DNA of 64,000 nucleotides from Phycisphaerae bacterium (GTDB lineage: Bacteria; Planctomycetota; Phycisphaerae; Phycisphaerales; UBA1924): contig JAUIHS010000009.1 of NCBI GenBank assembly GCA_030432255.1, forward strand, positions 1-64,000, written 5' to 3'. The notes below the pieces were generated by a model that made no database searches, was not told the origin of the DNA, and was given only the letters and a program-made list of their open reading frames with translations. Position 1 is the stretch's first letter, and every line of letters starts with the position of its first letter. Below are positions 27,579 to 36,784 of the stretch, one piece after another. The position numbers and the translations under genes are program-made.

Positions 27579-29159
27579 ATGTCCACCCTTCGACTCCACA
27601 ACACGCTTGCGGGTACTGAGGAGGTCTTCCGGCCGCTGGAGCCTGGTCGGGTCTCGTTCTATACCTGTGGCCCGACGGTTTACGACTTCACGCACATCGG
27701 GAACTTCCGCTCGTTCCTGGCCGCGGACCTCCTCCGTCGCTGGCTGGAGTCGCCGTTGTGCCAGCAGGCGGATCCATCGGGTGAGCCTGTCGATGCGTGG
27801 GGGTATGACGTGACTCACGTGATGAACATCACGGATGTGGGCCACATGACGGATGACGACACAGCGGACGGTGGTGGCGAGGACAAGATGGACGCGGCCC
27901 GCAAGCGTCTGCTCGAGGACAAGAAGTCGGGTCGGCTGCCGGAGGGCGCTGCGACGTCACTTGATCCGAATGATCCGTGGGACATCGCGGGCTTCTATGC
28001 GGATGCCTTCATGGAAGACGGGCGCACATTGGGTGTGCGGGTGGTTGAGGAGGCGGGTGAAGATGCGTCATTGATGCCTCGACCGACCCAGCGCATCCGC
28101 GCGATGCTGGAGATGATTCATCGGCTGCTTGATTCGGGGCATGCGTATATTGCATCGGATGGTGTGGCGTATTTTGATACGCAGTCGTTCCCGCCGTATG
28201 GGCGGCTGTCGGGGAATACGCCGGACGCCATCCGCTCGGGTGCTGGTGGGCGCGTGGATGAGAGCGTGCAGGCGATCAAGAGGCATCCGGCTGACTTCAT
28301 GCTCTGGAAGCCGGATCCCACGCATCGCATGCGCTGGAACCCTTCGGATGAACTGGGGAAGGACTCTCCACTTGGCGAGGGGTATCCGGGCTGGCACCTG
28401 GAGTGCTCAGCGATGGCGCTGGAGCGCCTGGGTGCGCGGATCGATCTGCATTCGGGTGGTGAAGACAACATCTTTCCGCATCACGAGTGCGAGATTGCGC
28501 AGTCTTGCTGTGCCAATTCGACGGACATTTTCTCGCGGTTCTGGTTCCATCCGCGGTTCCTCCAGGTCGAGGGAAAGAAGATGTCGAAATCGCTGGGGAA
28601 CTTCTTCACGGTGCGCGATCTCACGAGCCGCGGGTTTTCGCCCGCCGCGATCCGCCTGGAACTCATACGGATGCATTACCGGTCGAATGCGAACTTCACG
28701 GAGCAGGGGCTGCGTGATGCCCAGCGGAACATCGACCGTTGGCGGGCGTTCCGCGAGCGCGGCCGCGCTTCGCGCGAGGCGGGCGAGCGTGATGTAGAAG
28801 CGGTTCGCGCCTTCACGGATGCCATGAATGACGACCTGAACATCGGCGGTGCGTTGGGATCGTTGAATTCGTGGATGAACCGTACTCCGGATCCGTCGCA
28901 GGCGGATGCCGAATTCATGGACGTCCTGGAGGGGGTCCTCGGCGTGCTGGATCTGGCGGATGTGGAAGTCTCCGGGAGTGCGGAGGGTGGGGATGAAGAT
29001 GCCCGGATTGATGACCTGGTTCGTCGTCGGACCGAGGCGCGGGCCTCGAAGGACTGGCCGGAGGCGGACCGCATCCGTGACGAGTTGAACGCCCTGAACG
29101 TCGTTGTCGAAGACACACCTGAGGGTCCCAAGTGGTCCCGCCGCGCATCGCTTTCCTGA
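27579..29159 (+). CDS. cysS: cysteinyl-tRNA synthetase
   Basis: CysRS charges tRNA-Cys. The 526-residue protein has the class I signature FYTCGPTVYDFTHIGNFRSF (a HIGN variant of HIGH), the zinc-site residues of the family (GWHLECSAMA, HHECEIAQS) and KMSKSLGNF. It is some 60 residues longer than typical forms because of insertions at about 60-75 and 95-135. The start was chosen at MSTLRLHNTL. It begins a forward unit with tmk, a small ORF and an FKBP gene. Confidence 0.95.
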   Translation: MSTLRLHNTLAGTEEVFRPLEPGRVSFYTCGPTVYDFTHIGNFRSFLAADLLRRWLESPLCQQADPSGEPVDAWGYDVTHVMNITDVGHMTDDDTADGGGEDKMDAARKRLLEDKKSGRLPEGAATSLDPNDPWDIAGFYADAFMEDGRTLGVRVVEEAGEDASLMPRPTQRIRAMLEMIHRLLDSGHAYIASDGVAYFDTQSFPPYGRLSGNTPDAIRSGAGGRVDESVQAIKRHPADFMLWKPDPTHRMRWNPSDELGKDSPLGEGYPGWHLECSAMALERLGARIDLHSGGEDNIFPHHECEIAQSCCANSTDIFSRFWFHPRFLQVEGKKMSKSLGNFFTVRDLTSRGFSPAAIRLELIRMHYRSNANFTEQGLRDAQRNIDRWRAFRERGRASREAGERDVEAVRAFTDAMNDDLNIGGALGSLNSWMNRTPDPSQADAEFMDVLEGVLGVLDLADVEVSGSAEGGDEDARIDDLVRRRTEARASKDWPEADRIRDELNALNVVVEDTPEGPKWSRRASLS

Positions 29160-29193
29160 CCTCCATTCACCTCTCTTCGCTGAGTTGCCTCCC

Positions 29194-29859
29194 GTGTCCG
29201 ATTCCGTCCAGCACATTGCATCTCTTGACTGGCTCAACCATCTTCGGGGGAAGTTCATCGTCTTTGACGGCCCGGATGGATCGGGGAAGACGACGCAGTT
29301 CCGCCGTTTCTGTGATGGTGCGCGGGGGGCGGGGTTGACGGTGTGCGAGGTGCGTGAGCCGGGCGGTACGGCGGTGAGTGAGCGCATCCGCGAGATCCTG
29401 CTGGATGCGTCGCTCGAAGAGATGTGTGTGCGGTGCGAGTTGATGCTGTACATGGCGAGTCGGGCGCAGCTTGTCGAGGAGCGCATCCGGCCGGCGCTGG
29501 AGCGCGGCGAACTGGTGGCTGCTGACCGGTATGTCTCGAGCACGCTGGCGTACCAGGGGGCGGCGGGCGGTCACCCGATCGACGAGATCCGCGCGGTTGC
29601 GCAGGCGGCGTGCGGGGAGGTGTGGCCGCACCTGTACGTGATCTTCGATGTTGATCAGAAGACGGCCGCGGGTCGTCTGAACCCGTTGCTGGACCGGATG
29701 GAGCAGAAGGGCGTGGAGTTTCACAGGAAGGTCCGCGAGGGGTATCTGCAGCAGGCGCGGGACGATCCGGATCATTACGCGGTGATTGACGGCACACAGG
29801 ACACTGGTGGTGTGACGCGTGCGCTCTTCGATGTACTGCGTGAGCGCTTCGTGTCATGA
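29194..29859 (+). CDS. tmk: thymidylate kinase
   Basis: Tmk phosphorylates dTMP to dTDP. The 221-residue protein has a P-loop GPDGSGKTTQFRRF, the VREPGGTAVSERIREILLD motif and the DRYVSSTLAYQG motif of the family. The GTG at 29194 was chosen because the extension to 29104 overlaps the end of cysS; the true start could also be slightly later. It lies 34 nt after cysS and overlaps the next ORF by 4 nt. Confidence 0.93.
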   Translation: MSDSVQHIASLDWLNHLRGKFIVFDGPDGSGKTTQFRRFCDGARGAGLTVCEVREPGGTAVSERIREILLDASLEEMCVRCELMLYMASRAQLVEERIRPALERGELVAADRYVSSTLAYQGAAGGHPIDEIRAVAQAACGEVWPHLYVIFDVDQKTAAGRLNPLLDRMEQKGVEFHRKVREGYLQQARDDPDHYAVIDGTQDTGGVTRALFDVLRERFVS

Positions 29860-30086
29860 TCTCGGAGCGGCTTCGGGCGGCGCTGGGTGCGACGGCGATC
29901 GTCGAATGCGAAGGTGAAGACGTGGTGGTGCGGGTGGACGACGTGGACCGTCGCTATCGGGATGCGATCAAGTCTGGGGCGCGGCCGCTCGCCTCCCCCA
30001 CTGATGAGGGATCCCGGCGGGTAGGCGTCCTGCGGGATGCGTCCGAGAATGGTCTGCTCGTGCGCATCTGGTCGCCGTTGGTCTGA
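29856..30086 (+). CDS. small protein of unknown function
   Basis: A 76-residue protein whose ATG overlaps the tmk stop (ATGA), which suggests translational coupling. It has no recognisable motif. It shows a charged alternating pattern (VDDVDRRYRDAIKSGARPL) and no membrane segment. Support is mainly the overlap and its place in the cysS-tmk-FKBP unit. Confidence 0.55.
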   Translation: MISERLRAALGATAIVECEGEDVVVRVDDVDRRYRDAIKSGARPLASPTDEGSRRVGVLRDASENGLLVRIWSPLV

Positions 30087-30131
30087 CTATCGGGCGGAAG
30101 CGGCCCAGCGACTCTGCAGAGGCGGGGGCGC

Positions 30132-30620
30132 ATGGTCGATCCAGATGACGTGGTGAAGTCCCCGGAGACCAACAAGGTCCGCAAGCTGATCGTGCTGATC
30201 GTTGTGATCGCCGGTTTCATGATTGTCGGACGTGCGCTGCAGGTGAACATCGCGGTGGGTGACTGGGCCGGCGGGCTCAAGGTGCGTGACATTCGGAAGG
30301 GCAGCGGGCTTGAGGCGAAGGCGGGGTACCTGGTCCGCGTTCACTATCGCGGCATGCTTCCAGACGGCACGGAGATCCTCAACACGCGTTCGCGCACGTC
30401 TCATCAGTGGCGGGTGGGTGACGGAACGGTGATCGCGGGGATTGATCGCGCGGTCGTGGGGATGCGTCCGGGCGGAGTTCGCCGGGCGAAGATTCCGTAC
30501 ACGCTGCACTACGGCCAGTTCGGGTACGGCGACAAAGTGCCGCCTTATACGACGCTGACGTTTGAGATTGAGATGCTTGATGTGGCGACGGGTCCGTGGA
30601 TCAAGTCGCCGCATGATTGA
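30132..30620 (+). CDS. FKBP-type peptidyl-prolyl isomerase, membrane-anchored
   Basis: The 162-residue protein has one N-terminal transmembrane helix (about 18-36, KLIVLIVVIAGFMIVGRA) and a C-terminal FKBP domain: YLVRVHYRGMLPDGTEI, DGTVIAGIDRAVVGMRPGGV and a final TLTFEIEMLDV strand. It probably faces the periplasm and catalyses prolyl isomerisation of exported proteins. It ends 45 nt before the 62-G homopolymer. Confidence 0.9.
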   Translation: MVDPDDVVKSPETNKVRKLIVLIVVIAGFMIVGRALQVNIAVGDWAGGLKVRDIRKGSGLEAKAGYLVRVHYRGMLPDGTEILNTRSRTSHQWRVGDGTVIAGIDRAVVGMRPGGVRRAKIPYTLHYGQFGYGDKVPPYTTLTFEIEMLDVATGPWIKSPHD

Positions 30621-30728
<108 letters not shown>

Positions 30729-30734
30729 GTTGCG

Positions 30735-32024
30735 TTACGCGATCACGCTTGTCAGTTCGGAGAGGGGCACATCCTCTCGTTGATCGCCGGCGACGAGATT
30801 CTTGACGGTGGCGTGGGTTGCGGACTCGATGATGATGGCGAAGCGTGCGTGGCAGGCGTCGGCGTCGCCGAGGAGTTTGCCGAGTTTGCGGGTGGCCTTG
30901 AAGGTGCGGCGGGCGTGGAGGCCGGCTTCGCGCAGGGATGCGAGGACGCCCGGGAGCGCGGCTTCGGCCTCTTCATTGCCTGACGGAACGACGAAGGCAT
31001 CGGGGCGGGTCGGCATGGGTTGGCTGAGTCGTTCGAGGAGATCGGCGCCGGCGGGAAGGAGGCCATCGTCGGCGAGGACGAGTGAGAGGACGACGTCGCC
31101 CATGCCGAAGCCGACGGCGGGCGTCGGGGGTCCGCCGAAGAGTTCGACGAGGTTGTCGTAGCGACCACCGCCTGCAACGGCGCGCTCGCCGGCGACCATG
31201 ACTTCGAAGACCGTGCCGGTGTAGTAGGCGAGGCCGCGAACGATGGAGAGATCGACGCGCCGCCAGTCGGCGAGGCCCATGGCATCGAGTCGGGCGATGA
31301 CGCCCATCAGGTGTGCTTCGTGATCGCTGGCGGGTTCACCCTGTCCCTGTTCGAGTCTGGTCTGCGTCTGCCGGAGTTGTTCATCGAGGCGCTGGGCATC
31401 GAGGCCGATGGCGGCGGCTTCGCGCTGGAAGTCCTCGGCGCTCATCCTGGCCTTCTTGTCGAGGAGCGCGAGCGCGGCGTCAAGGTGATCGTCGGCGACG
31501 CCAGTGTCCGTGAGGAGGCCGGCGACGATGTGGCGATTGCTGATGTGGACGGCGATGCGATCAGCGTTCATGCCGAAGGCGCGGAAGAGGTCGATGGCAC
31601 ATGCGATGACATCGGCATCGGCATCCGGGGACGGGTCACCGATGACGTCGACATTCCACTGCATGAACTCGCGGAGTCGGCCGCGTTGCGGTCGTTCAGC
31701 GCGGAAGAAGGTCGGTGTGCAGAACCAGCGGGTCGGGGAGGGGAGTTGTCGGGCTCGGCTCGCGTACATGCGTGCGAGTGACGGGGTGAATTCGGGGCGC
31801 AGTGCGTACCGATCATCGCCACCCGGGCGGGTGAAGGAGAAGAGCTGCGACACGATTTCTTCACCGGACTTGATGGTGTAGAGGTCGAGGTGCTCGAACG
31901 TGGGCCCATCGATCTCGTCAAAGCCGTGGAGCAGCGAGACACGGCGCCACGCCTCGGTCATGAGACGTCGCTGGAGCAGGTCTTCCGGGTAGAAATCGCG
32001 GGTTCCCTTGGGGTTGCGGTGCAT
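30735..32024 (-). CDS. hisS: histidyl-tRNA synthetase
   Basis: HisRS charges tRNA-His. The 429-residue class II enzyme shows RNPKGTRDFYPEDLLQRRL, motif 2 (TFFRAERPQRGRLREFMQWN), the histidine-binding AYYTGTVFE segment, motif 3 (GGGRYDNLVELFGG with GFGMGDVVL) and a C-terminal anticodon-binding domain. The start was set to ATG 32024 rather than GTG 32030 because TAGGCT lies exactly 6 nt before the ATG, the spacing seen at other leaderless genes here. Confidence 0.94.
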   Translation of the reverse strand: MHRNPKGTRDFYPEDLLQRRLMTEAWRRVSLLHGFDEIDGPTFEHLDLYTIKSGEEIVSQLFSFTRPGGDDRYALRPEFTPSLARMYASRARQLPSPTRWFCTPTFFRAERPQRGRLREFMQWNVDVIGDPSPDADADVIACAIDLFRAFGMNADRIAVHISNRHIVAGLLTDTGVADDHLDAALALLDKKARMSAEDFQREAAAIGLDAQRLDEQLRQTQTRLEQGQGEPASDHEAHLMGVIARLDAMGLADWRRVDLSIVRGLAYYTGTVFEVMVAGERAVAGGGRYDNLVELFGGPPTPAVGFGMGDVVLSLVLADDGLLPAGADLLERLSQPMPTRPDAFVVPSGNEEAEAALPGVLASLREAGLHARRTFKATRKLGKLLGDADACHARFAIIIESATHATVKNLVAGDQREDVPLSELTSVIA

Positions 32025-32030
32025 GGGCAC

Positions 32031-32036
32031 AGCCTA
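32031..32036 (-). promoter_or_regulatory. -10-like box of hisS (leaderless)
   Basis: On the reverse strand TAGGCT is followed by 6 nt and then ATG at 32024. No Shine-Dalgarno sequence is present. Confidence 0.45.
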
Positions 32037-32126
32037 CACATGATGCGGGTGTTCGTCGCCCGGGGCGGGGCGGGTTTTCGAAGTTGGCGCCTGCCGTGAG
32101 CGGAGATCAGGCGTCTGCGAACGTGC

Positions 32127-32132
32127 TACAGT
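32127..32132 (+). promoter_or_regulatory. -10-like box of the redox operon (leaderless)
   Basis: TACAGT is followed by 6 nt and then ATG at 32139. The -35 region is not convincing. Confidence 0.45.
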
Positions 32133-32138
32133 CTGGAC

Positions 32139-34565
32139 ATGAGAATCGGATACCGAGTAACGATGGCGTCACTGCTCGCCCTGGCGACTGCATTGGCTGC
32201 TCAGACCGTTGATGAGGAGGCCGCCGACATGACTGCGCATGCACCCAACCGCCTTGCCGGTGAGGCGAGTCCGTATCTCCGGCAGCATGCGGAGAACCCG
32301 GTCGACTGGCACCCGTGGGGTGAGGAGGCGTTCGAGGCGGCACGGGAGCGAGGTGTGCCCATCTTCCTGTCCATCGGCTATTCCACCTGCTACTGGTGTC
32401 ACGTGATGGAGCGTGAGTCATTCGAGGATGAAGAGACGGCGGCCCTGATGAATGAGCTCTTCGTCTGCATCAAGGTGGATCGCGAGGAGCGCCCGGATGT
32501 CGATGACATCTACATCACGGCGACGCAGATCGCGAACCAGGGGCGGGCCGGGTGGCCGCTGTCCATCTGGCTGACCCCTCCGGGTGCCGAGGGGGCGGAC
32601 GATCCCGGTCTGAAACCGTTCGTGTGCGCCACGTACCTCCAGCGCGACCAGTTCCGCGATGCCTGCCGCAATATCAACCACTACTGGACGACGCAGCGCG
32701 AAGGCATCCTGGATCAGGCGAACCGCCTTTCAACCATTCTCGGTGAGCACTACAAGGTCGAGGCGAACCCCGCTCCGGTGGGCCCTGACGATGTGGGAGC
32801 GGCTGTCGCGTTCCTCATGGAGCGCATGTATGACGAGGTGAACGGCGGCTTCGGTGAGGCTCCGAAGTTCCCGCAACCCGTGTTCCTCGAGTTCCTGCTC
32901 GATGCCGTTGAGCATCTCAACGACGATGGGTACACGATGCGGGTTGACGAAGCGATTCGGCACACGCTCGATCGCATGGCACTGGGGGGGACGTACGACC
33001 AGGTCGGCGGTGGATTCCATCGCTACAGCGTGGACAAGCGCTGGCTCGTACCGCACTTCGAGAAGATGCTGTACGACAACGCCCAACTCGCGCGGCTCTA
33101 TGGGCGGGCCGCGACGCGTTACGACGACCGCTTCTTCGAGCGCGTGGCGCGGGACATCCTGATGTACGTCGCCAGGGAGATGACCGATCACGAGACGGGG
33201 GCCTTCTACTCGGCGCAGGATGCCGAGGTTCAGCAGCGCGAAGGGCTCAACTACCTGTGGACGCCCGAGCAGTTCAGGGAAGTGCTCGGCGAGGAGGATG
33301 CGAAGTTCGCCGCGGCCCTCTACGGCGTCAACCAGGGCACGAACTTCCGGGATCCGCATCATCCGGATGAAGAGTCCAACGTGCTCTACATGATCGGGCG
33401 TCCCGAGGCGTTCGGCGAGGATCTCGGCATGTCGGGCGAGGAGGTCGAGGCTCGCGAACGGCGCATCGACGAAGCGTTGTACGCGGCTCGTCAGCAGCGT
33501 CCACAGCCGGCCCTCGATGACAAGGTGCTGACGGCGTGGAACGGCATGATGATCGCGGCACTCGCTGATTGTGCGCGTCACCTGGATGACGAGGTGTATC
33601 TCGACCGGGCGCGTCGTGCCGCCAACTACCTGCTTACGGCTCATCGTGACGAGAGTGGTGATCTGATCCGGACCGGGTCGGGATCGCACGCCGTCCCGGG
33701 CTATCTCGAAGACTACGCGATGTTCGTCGATGGACTCCTCGCGCTGCACCTTGCTGCGACTGCCTCGGATGCCACGGAATTGAAATGGCTTGATGCGGCG
33801 AAGTCGCTTGCGGACCGTGCGGAGGTGCTGTTCGCTGATCCGCAGGTTCCGGGCGTGTACTACGACACTCGCGCCGGGCAGGGTGACCTCATCGTGCGGA
33901 CTCGCGGCCAGCATGATGGCGCCATTCCGGCGGCGAACTCCATGATGATCAGCAACTGGATGACGTTGCACGAGATCACAGGCGATCGTCGTTACCTGCG
34001 TCGCGCGGTGGATCAGGTTGGGGCGATGAGTCGGACCATCGGGAACCGGGAGTGGCCGATCTCGGCGTTGCAGTCGACGCGTGGGTTGCACCGCCTGCTG
34101 CAGATGGACGAGTCGCTCGTTGAGGAGTTCGCCTCGACCAGCGAGCGCTCGGAGCAGGATCTTCCGGTCGAGATCTACTCGGACCGGGATCGGGTCACGG
34201 TCACCCGGGAAGCGCCGGGGGAGGTTCGCATCCAGATGCGCATTGACGAGGCGTACCACATCAACGCGCACGACCCGGGCGTGGAATTGATGGTGCCGCT
34301 GTCGGTCGACATCACAGGGGGGACGGGTGTGCGTGCGGTTGTCGAGTACCCGGAGGGTGCGTTGCTTGAAGCGTCCGGCGTGCCACAGGAAATGAAAGAC
34401 CTGCGTGTGCACGAGGGGCGTGTCGAGTTGACGATCCGGCTGGAGCGTACGGATGAAGCATGGTCCGGTCGGCCCCTGATCACGGTGACGTACCAGGCAT
34501 GCACGAACGAGATGTGCCTGGCGCCGATGACCGTGGAACTGGATGTCGCCGTCGACGGGGAGTGA
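32139..34565 (+). CDS. thioredoxin-domain (YyaL/DUF255) protein with C-terminal DsbD-alpha-like domain
   Basis: The 808-residue protein has an N-terminal signal-like segment ([15 protein letters not shown]). A DUF255 thioredoxin-like domain follows with [18 protein letters not shown] and a Cys84-x-x-Cys87 pair (STCYWCHVM). A six-hairpin glycosidase-like middle region continues to about residue 640 ([20 protein letters not shown]). The C-terminal 120 residues ([20 protein letters not shown], ending in [14 protein letters not shown]) resemble the N-terminal domain of DsbD. This links a thioredoxin-like domain to a second possible disulfide-handling site. It opens the operon with four membrane genes. 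Confidence 0.85.
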   Translation: MRIGYRVTMASLLALATALAAQTVDEEAADMTAHAPNRLAGEASPYLRQHAENPVDWHPWGEEAFEAARERGVPIFLSIGYSTCYWCHVMERESFEDEETAALMNELFVCIKVDREERPDVDDIYITATQIANQGRAGWPLSIWLTPPGAEGADDPGLKPFVCATYLQRDQFRDACRNINHYWTTQREGILDQANRLSTILGEHYKVEANPAPVGPDDVGAAVAFLMERMYDEVNGGFGEAPKFPQPVFLEFLLDAVEHLNDDGYTMRVDEAIRHTLDRMALGGTYDQVGGGFHRYSVDKRWLVPHFEKMLYDNAQLARLYGRAATRYDDRFFERVARDILMYVAREMTDHETGAFYSAQDAEVQQREGLNYLWTPEQFREVLGEEDAKFAAALYGVNQGTNFRDPHHPDEESNVLYMIGRPEAFGEDLGMSGEEVEARERRIDEALYAARQQRPQPALDDKVLTAWNGMMIAALADCARHLDDEVYLDRARRAANYLLTAHRDESGDLIRTGSGSHAVPGYLEDYAMFVDGLLALHLAATASDATELKWLDAAKSLADRAEVLFADPQVPGVYYDTRAGQGDLIVRTRGQHDGAIPAANSMMISNWMTLHEITGDRRYLRRAVDQVGAMSRTIGNREWPISALQSTRGLHRLLQMDESLVEEFASTSERSEQDLPVEIYSDRDRVTVTREAPGEVRIQMRIDEAYHINAHDPGVELMVPLSVDITGGTGVRAVVEYPEGALLEASGVPQEMKDLRVHEGRVELTIRLERTDEAWSGRPLITVTYQACTNEMCLAPMTVELDVAVDGE

Positions 34566-34569
34566 TGCG

Positions 34570-34803
34570 ATGCTGGTCGCAACGTGGATTGTGAATCTCA
34601 TCCTGCTGTACCTGCTGGCGGGCCTGATCGTGGCGAGTTTCTATGTCTGGCGCGGCGTGGGCCTGGTTGACCCGGCAGCGCGGGGGACATCGCCGGGATT
34701 TCGGCTGCTCATCATTCCCGGATGCGCTGCGTTGTGGCCGGTTGTCCTGATGCAGTGGATCCGCGCCGAACCGTTGCCTCCTGAGGATGAGGGGCCAGCA
34801 TGA
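34570..34803 (+). CDS. small two-helix membrane protein
   Basis: The 77-residue protein starts at ATG 34570, 4 nt after the upstream stop and 7 nt after a GGGGAG sequence. Two transmembrane helices (about 3-27 and 41-60) flank the YVWRGVGLVDPAARGTSPGF loop. The tail is acidic. No family is recognised. Its stop overlaps the next start (ATGA). It could be an accessory subunit of the redox protein encoded two genes downstream. Confidence 0.75.
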   Translation: MLVATWIVNLILLYLLAGLIVASFYVWRGVGLVDPAARGTSPGFRLLIIPGCAALWPVVLMQWIRAEPLPPEDEGPA

Positions 34804-34892
34804 TCCGACCGATACGTCGCCAGCACCTCAAGATGTGGCTGATCCTGACCCCGATGATCATTGCGGTCATCGTGATCGCGTGGACGCGCTGA
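34800..34892 (+). CDS. 30-residue single-helix membrane microprotein
   Basis: ATG 34800 overlaps the stop of the previous gene and gives MIRPIRRQHLKMWLILTPMI followed by IAVIVIAWTR and TGA (34890-34892). A basic N-terminus and one transmembrane helix (about 12-28) fit an inner-membrane microprotein with the N-terminus inside. The 4-nt overlap and the tight spacing to the Rieske gene (21 nt) support translation. It could be a small subunit of the complex encoded by the operon. Confidence 0.65.
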   Translation: MIRPIRRQHLKMWLILTPMIIAVIVIAWTR

Positions 34893-34913
34893 CGAGGGCA
34901 TGGAGGTTCGCTG

Positions 34914-35966
34914 TTGACCGCACACTACACGAGCATCGGCTGGAACCGGCACAAGCGCATCTACGATGCGATCTGTGCAGCGGGAATCGTGCTCTTCCTC
35001 GTGACCTTCGTGCTGATCGGGATGGCGAGTGGTTCGGAGACGCCTGATCCGATGGTGCTTCTGATTCGGGCGTTCGGCGGGTGCACGATCGTGCTGCTGC
35101 ATGTGATCCTGGTCATCGGCCCACTTGCGCGTCTCGATGAGCGCTTCCTGCCGCTGCTGTACAACCGTCGTCACCTGGGCGTGATGACATTCTGTGTCGC
35201 GCTGCTGCATGGTGGTCTCGTGGTGCTGTACTACCACGGGTTCTCAGACATCAACCCGCTGGTTTCACTGCTGCTGCACTCGGCGGGGACGGGAGTTCCC
35301 TTCGAACTCTTCGGGGTTGTTGCGTTCATCGTGCTCTTCCTGATGGCGGCGACGAGTCACGACTACTGGCTCCGCAATCTCTCCCCCCCACTGTGGAAAC
35401 TGCTCCACATGTCGGTGTACGTCGCCTACCTGCTGGTGGTCCTGCACGTGGCGTTCGGCCCGCTCCAGGAAGCGAGAGGCGTGCTGCCGTGGCTTCTGCT
35501 CAGCGCGGGCGTGGGTGTCGTTGCCGGCCTGCACCTGGTGGCGGGCATGCGTGAATCACGCCGCGATGGCAACCGCGCAATCCCGCGCGAAGGGCGCGAG
35601 TGGATCGACTGCGGCGATGTGGATGACATTCCGATGAACCGTGCGAAACCGGTGTGCATTCGCGGCATGGAGCGCATTGCACTCTTCCGTCACCAAGGGG
35701 GCTTCAGCGCGGTGTCGAACATCTGTGCGCATCAGAACGGCCCGCTCAGCGAGGGGGAAGTGATCGACGGCTGCATCACGTGCCCGTGGCACGGCTATCA
35801 GTATCGACCGGAGGATGGGCAGTCGCCGCCGCCGTACACGGAGATGATCGAGACATTCGAGGTGCGAGTCGAGGGCAGGCGGGTGCTCGTGAACCCGCGG
35901 CCGCACCCGCCGGGCACACCCGTCGCGCCGGCGGCGTGCCCGACACGGCCGGAGGGTACGGAATGA
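34914..35966 (+). CDS. ferric-reductase-like membrane domain fused to a Rieske [2Fe-2S] domain
   Basis: The 350-residue protein has six predicted transmembrane helices in residues about 18-210. His63, His99, His165 and His178 lie in helices, suited to bind b-type haem as in ferric reductase-like/YedZ (MsrQ) domains. Residues about 225-335 form a Rieske domain: Cys271-x-His273 and Cys290-x-x-His293 (CAHQNGPL, CITCPWHGYQY). This suggests electron transfer between haem and a [2Fe-2S] cluster at the membrane. The start is TTG 34914, set by TGGAGG 8 nt upstream. It overlaps the next gene by 4 nt. Confidence 0.85.
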   Translation: MTAHYTSIGWNRHKRIYDAICAAGIVLFLVTFVLIGMASGSETPDPMVLLIRAFGGCTIVLLHVILVIGPLARLDERFLPLLYNRRHLGVMTFCVALLHGGLVVLYYHGFSDINPLVSLLLHSAGTGVPFELFGVVAFIVLFLMAATSHDYWLRNLSPPLWKLLHMSVYVAYLLVVLHVAFGPLQEARGVLPWLLLSAGVGVVAGLHLVAGMRESRRDGNRAIPREGREWIDCGDVDDIPMNRAKPVCIRGMERIALFRHQGGFSAVSNICAHQNGPLSEGEVIDGCITCPWHGYQYRPEDGQSPPPYTEMIETFEVRVEGRRVLVNPRPHPPGTPVAPAACPTRPEGTE

Positions 35967-36673
35967 GCGACGTCGAGGTGTATGTCGGCTATCGTCCGAT
36001 GCCGGGACGCGTCCGTGCACTTATGCGCTTCGTGGTTCCGACGCTGCTGTGGCTGATGTGTGCCGCGGGTGCGGCGATCGGATGGTCGAATGCGCGCACG
36101 TGGGGCACTGGTGAGTGGGGAAGCGAGGCGGTGACAGTCGAGGGGTTGCTGCGGTATGAGCCGTATGCCTGCATCGAGACATCCGAAGGACCGGTCTTCG
36201 TCGTGGAAGCAGGCAAGACGGGCGTGCGTGAGAGTTTGAGACAGCATGCCGGGCGGAACATCGCAGCGACGGGGACCGTGTTGTCACGGGATGGGCATCG
36301 GATGCTTGAACTGCTACCGGGCGATCCGGGCATCGAGGTGCTGGGTGCGACACCGGACGCGCAGGCGTCGATGGACGGTGGACCCGCCACGCTTGTCGGC
36401 GAGATCGTGGATTACAAGTGTTTTCTGGGTGCGATGAAGCCCGGCCGGGGCTTGGCGCACAAGTCATGCGCGGCGTTGTGCATTCGCTCCGGCATTCCGC
36501 CGGTGCTCGTGACGCTGGATGGTGCGCACGTTGTCCTGGCGGGTCCGAGTGGTGAGGCGTGGCATATGTCGGCGGTCCCGTATGTCGGGCGGCGTGTGGA
36601 GTTGACGGGCGACGTGCGTGTGACGGGTGACCTTCGCGTGCTGCGCGTGGGGTCGGTGCGCGTGGTGAGGTAG
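35963..36673 (+). CDS. membrane-anchored Cys-motif protein, unknown function
   Basis: The 236-residue protein starts inside the stop of the Rieske gene (ATGA). It has one transmembrane helix (about 22-40) and an extracytoplasmic part. The segment from residue 151 has DYKCFLGAMKPGRGLAHKSC and a further ALCIRSGIPP, so Cys153, His166, Cys169 and Cys173 could bind a metal or form disulfides. I do not recognise a named family. It ends the redox operon; a tandem repeat and a GC hairpin follow. Confidence 0.75.
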   Translation: MSDVEVYVGYRPMPGRVRALMRFVVPTLLWLMCAAGAAIGWSNARTWGTGEWGSEAVTVEGLLRYEPYACIETSEGPVFVVEAGKTGVRESLRQHAGRNIAATGTVLSRDGHRMLELLPGDPGIEVLGATPDAQASMDGGPATLVGEIVDYKCFLGAMKPGRGLAHKSCAALCIRSGIPPVLVTLDGAHVVLAGPSGEAWHMSAVPYVGRRVELTGDVRVTGDLRVLRVGSVRVVR

Positions 36674-36699
36674 GGGGAAGGGGTTGGGGGTTGGGGGTG
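36674..36699. repeat. G-rich GGGGTTG tandem repeat
   Basis: Imperfect GGGGTTG-type units begin immediately after the stop of the Cys-motif gene. Placement matches other G-rich tandem tracts next to gene ends in this window. Confidence 0.55.
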
Positions 36700-36713
36700 C
36701 CCGTGGACGAAAC

Positions 36714-36741
36714 CGCCCCGCGCCTGTTGGGGCGCGGGGCG
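36714..36741. terminator. GC-rich hairpin between converging genes
   Basis: CGCCCCGCGCC and GGCGCGGGGCG form a perfect 11-bp stem with a 6-nt loop, 40 nt after the forward stop and 43 nt after the reverse stop. There is no good U tract; the reverse side has GTTTCG. It probably works as a bidirectional terminator. Confidence 0.6.
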
Positions 36742-36784
36742 TGGCTTCCCGGCGGACCGGGCTACTGAGAGACTGGTGGGTTCG

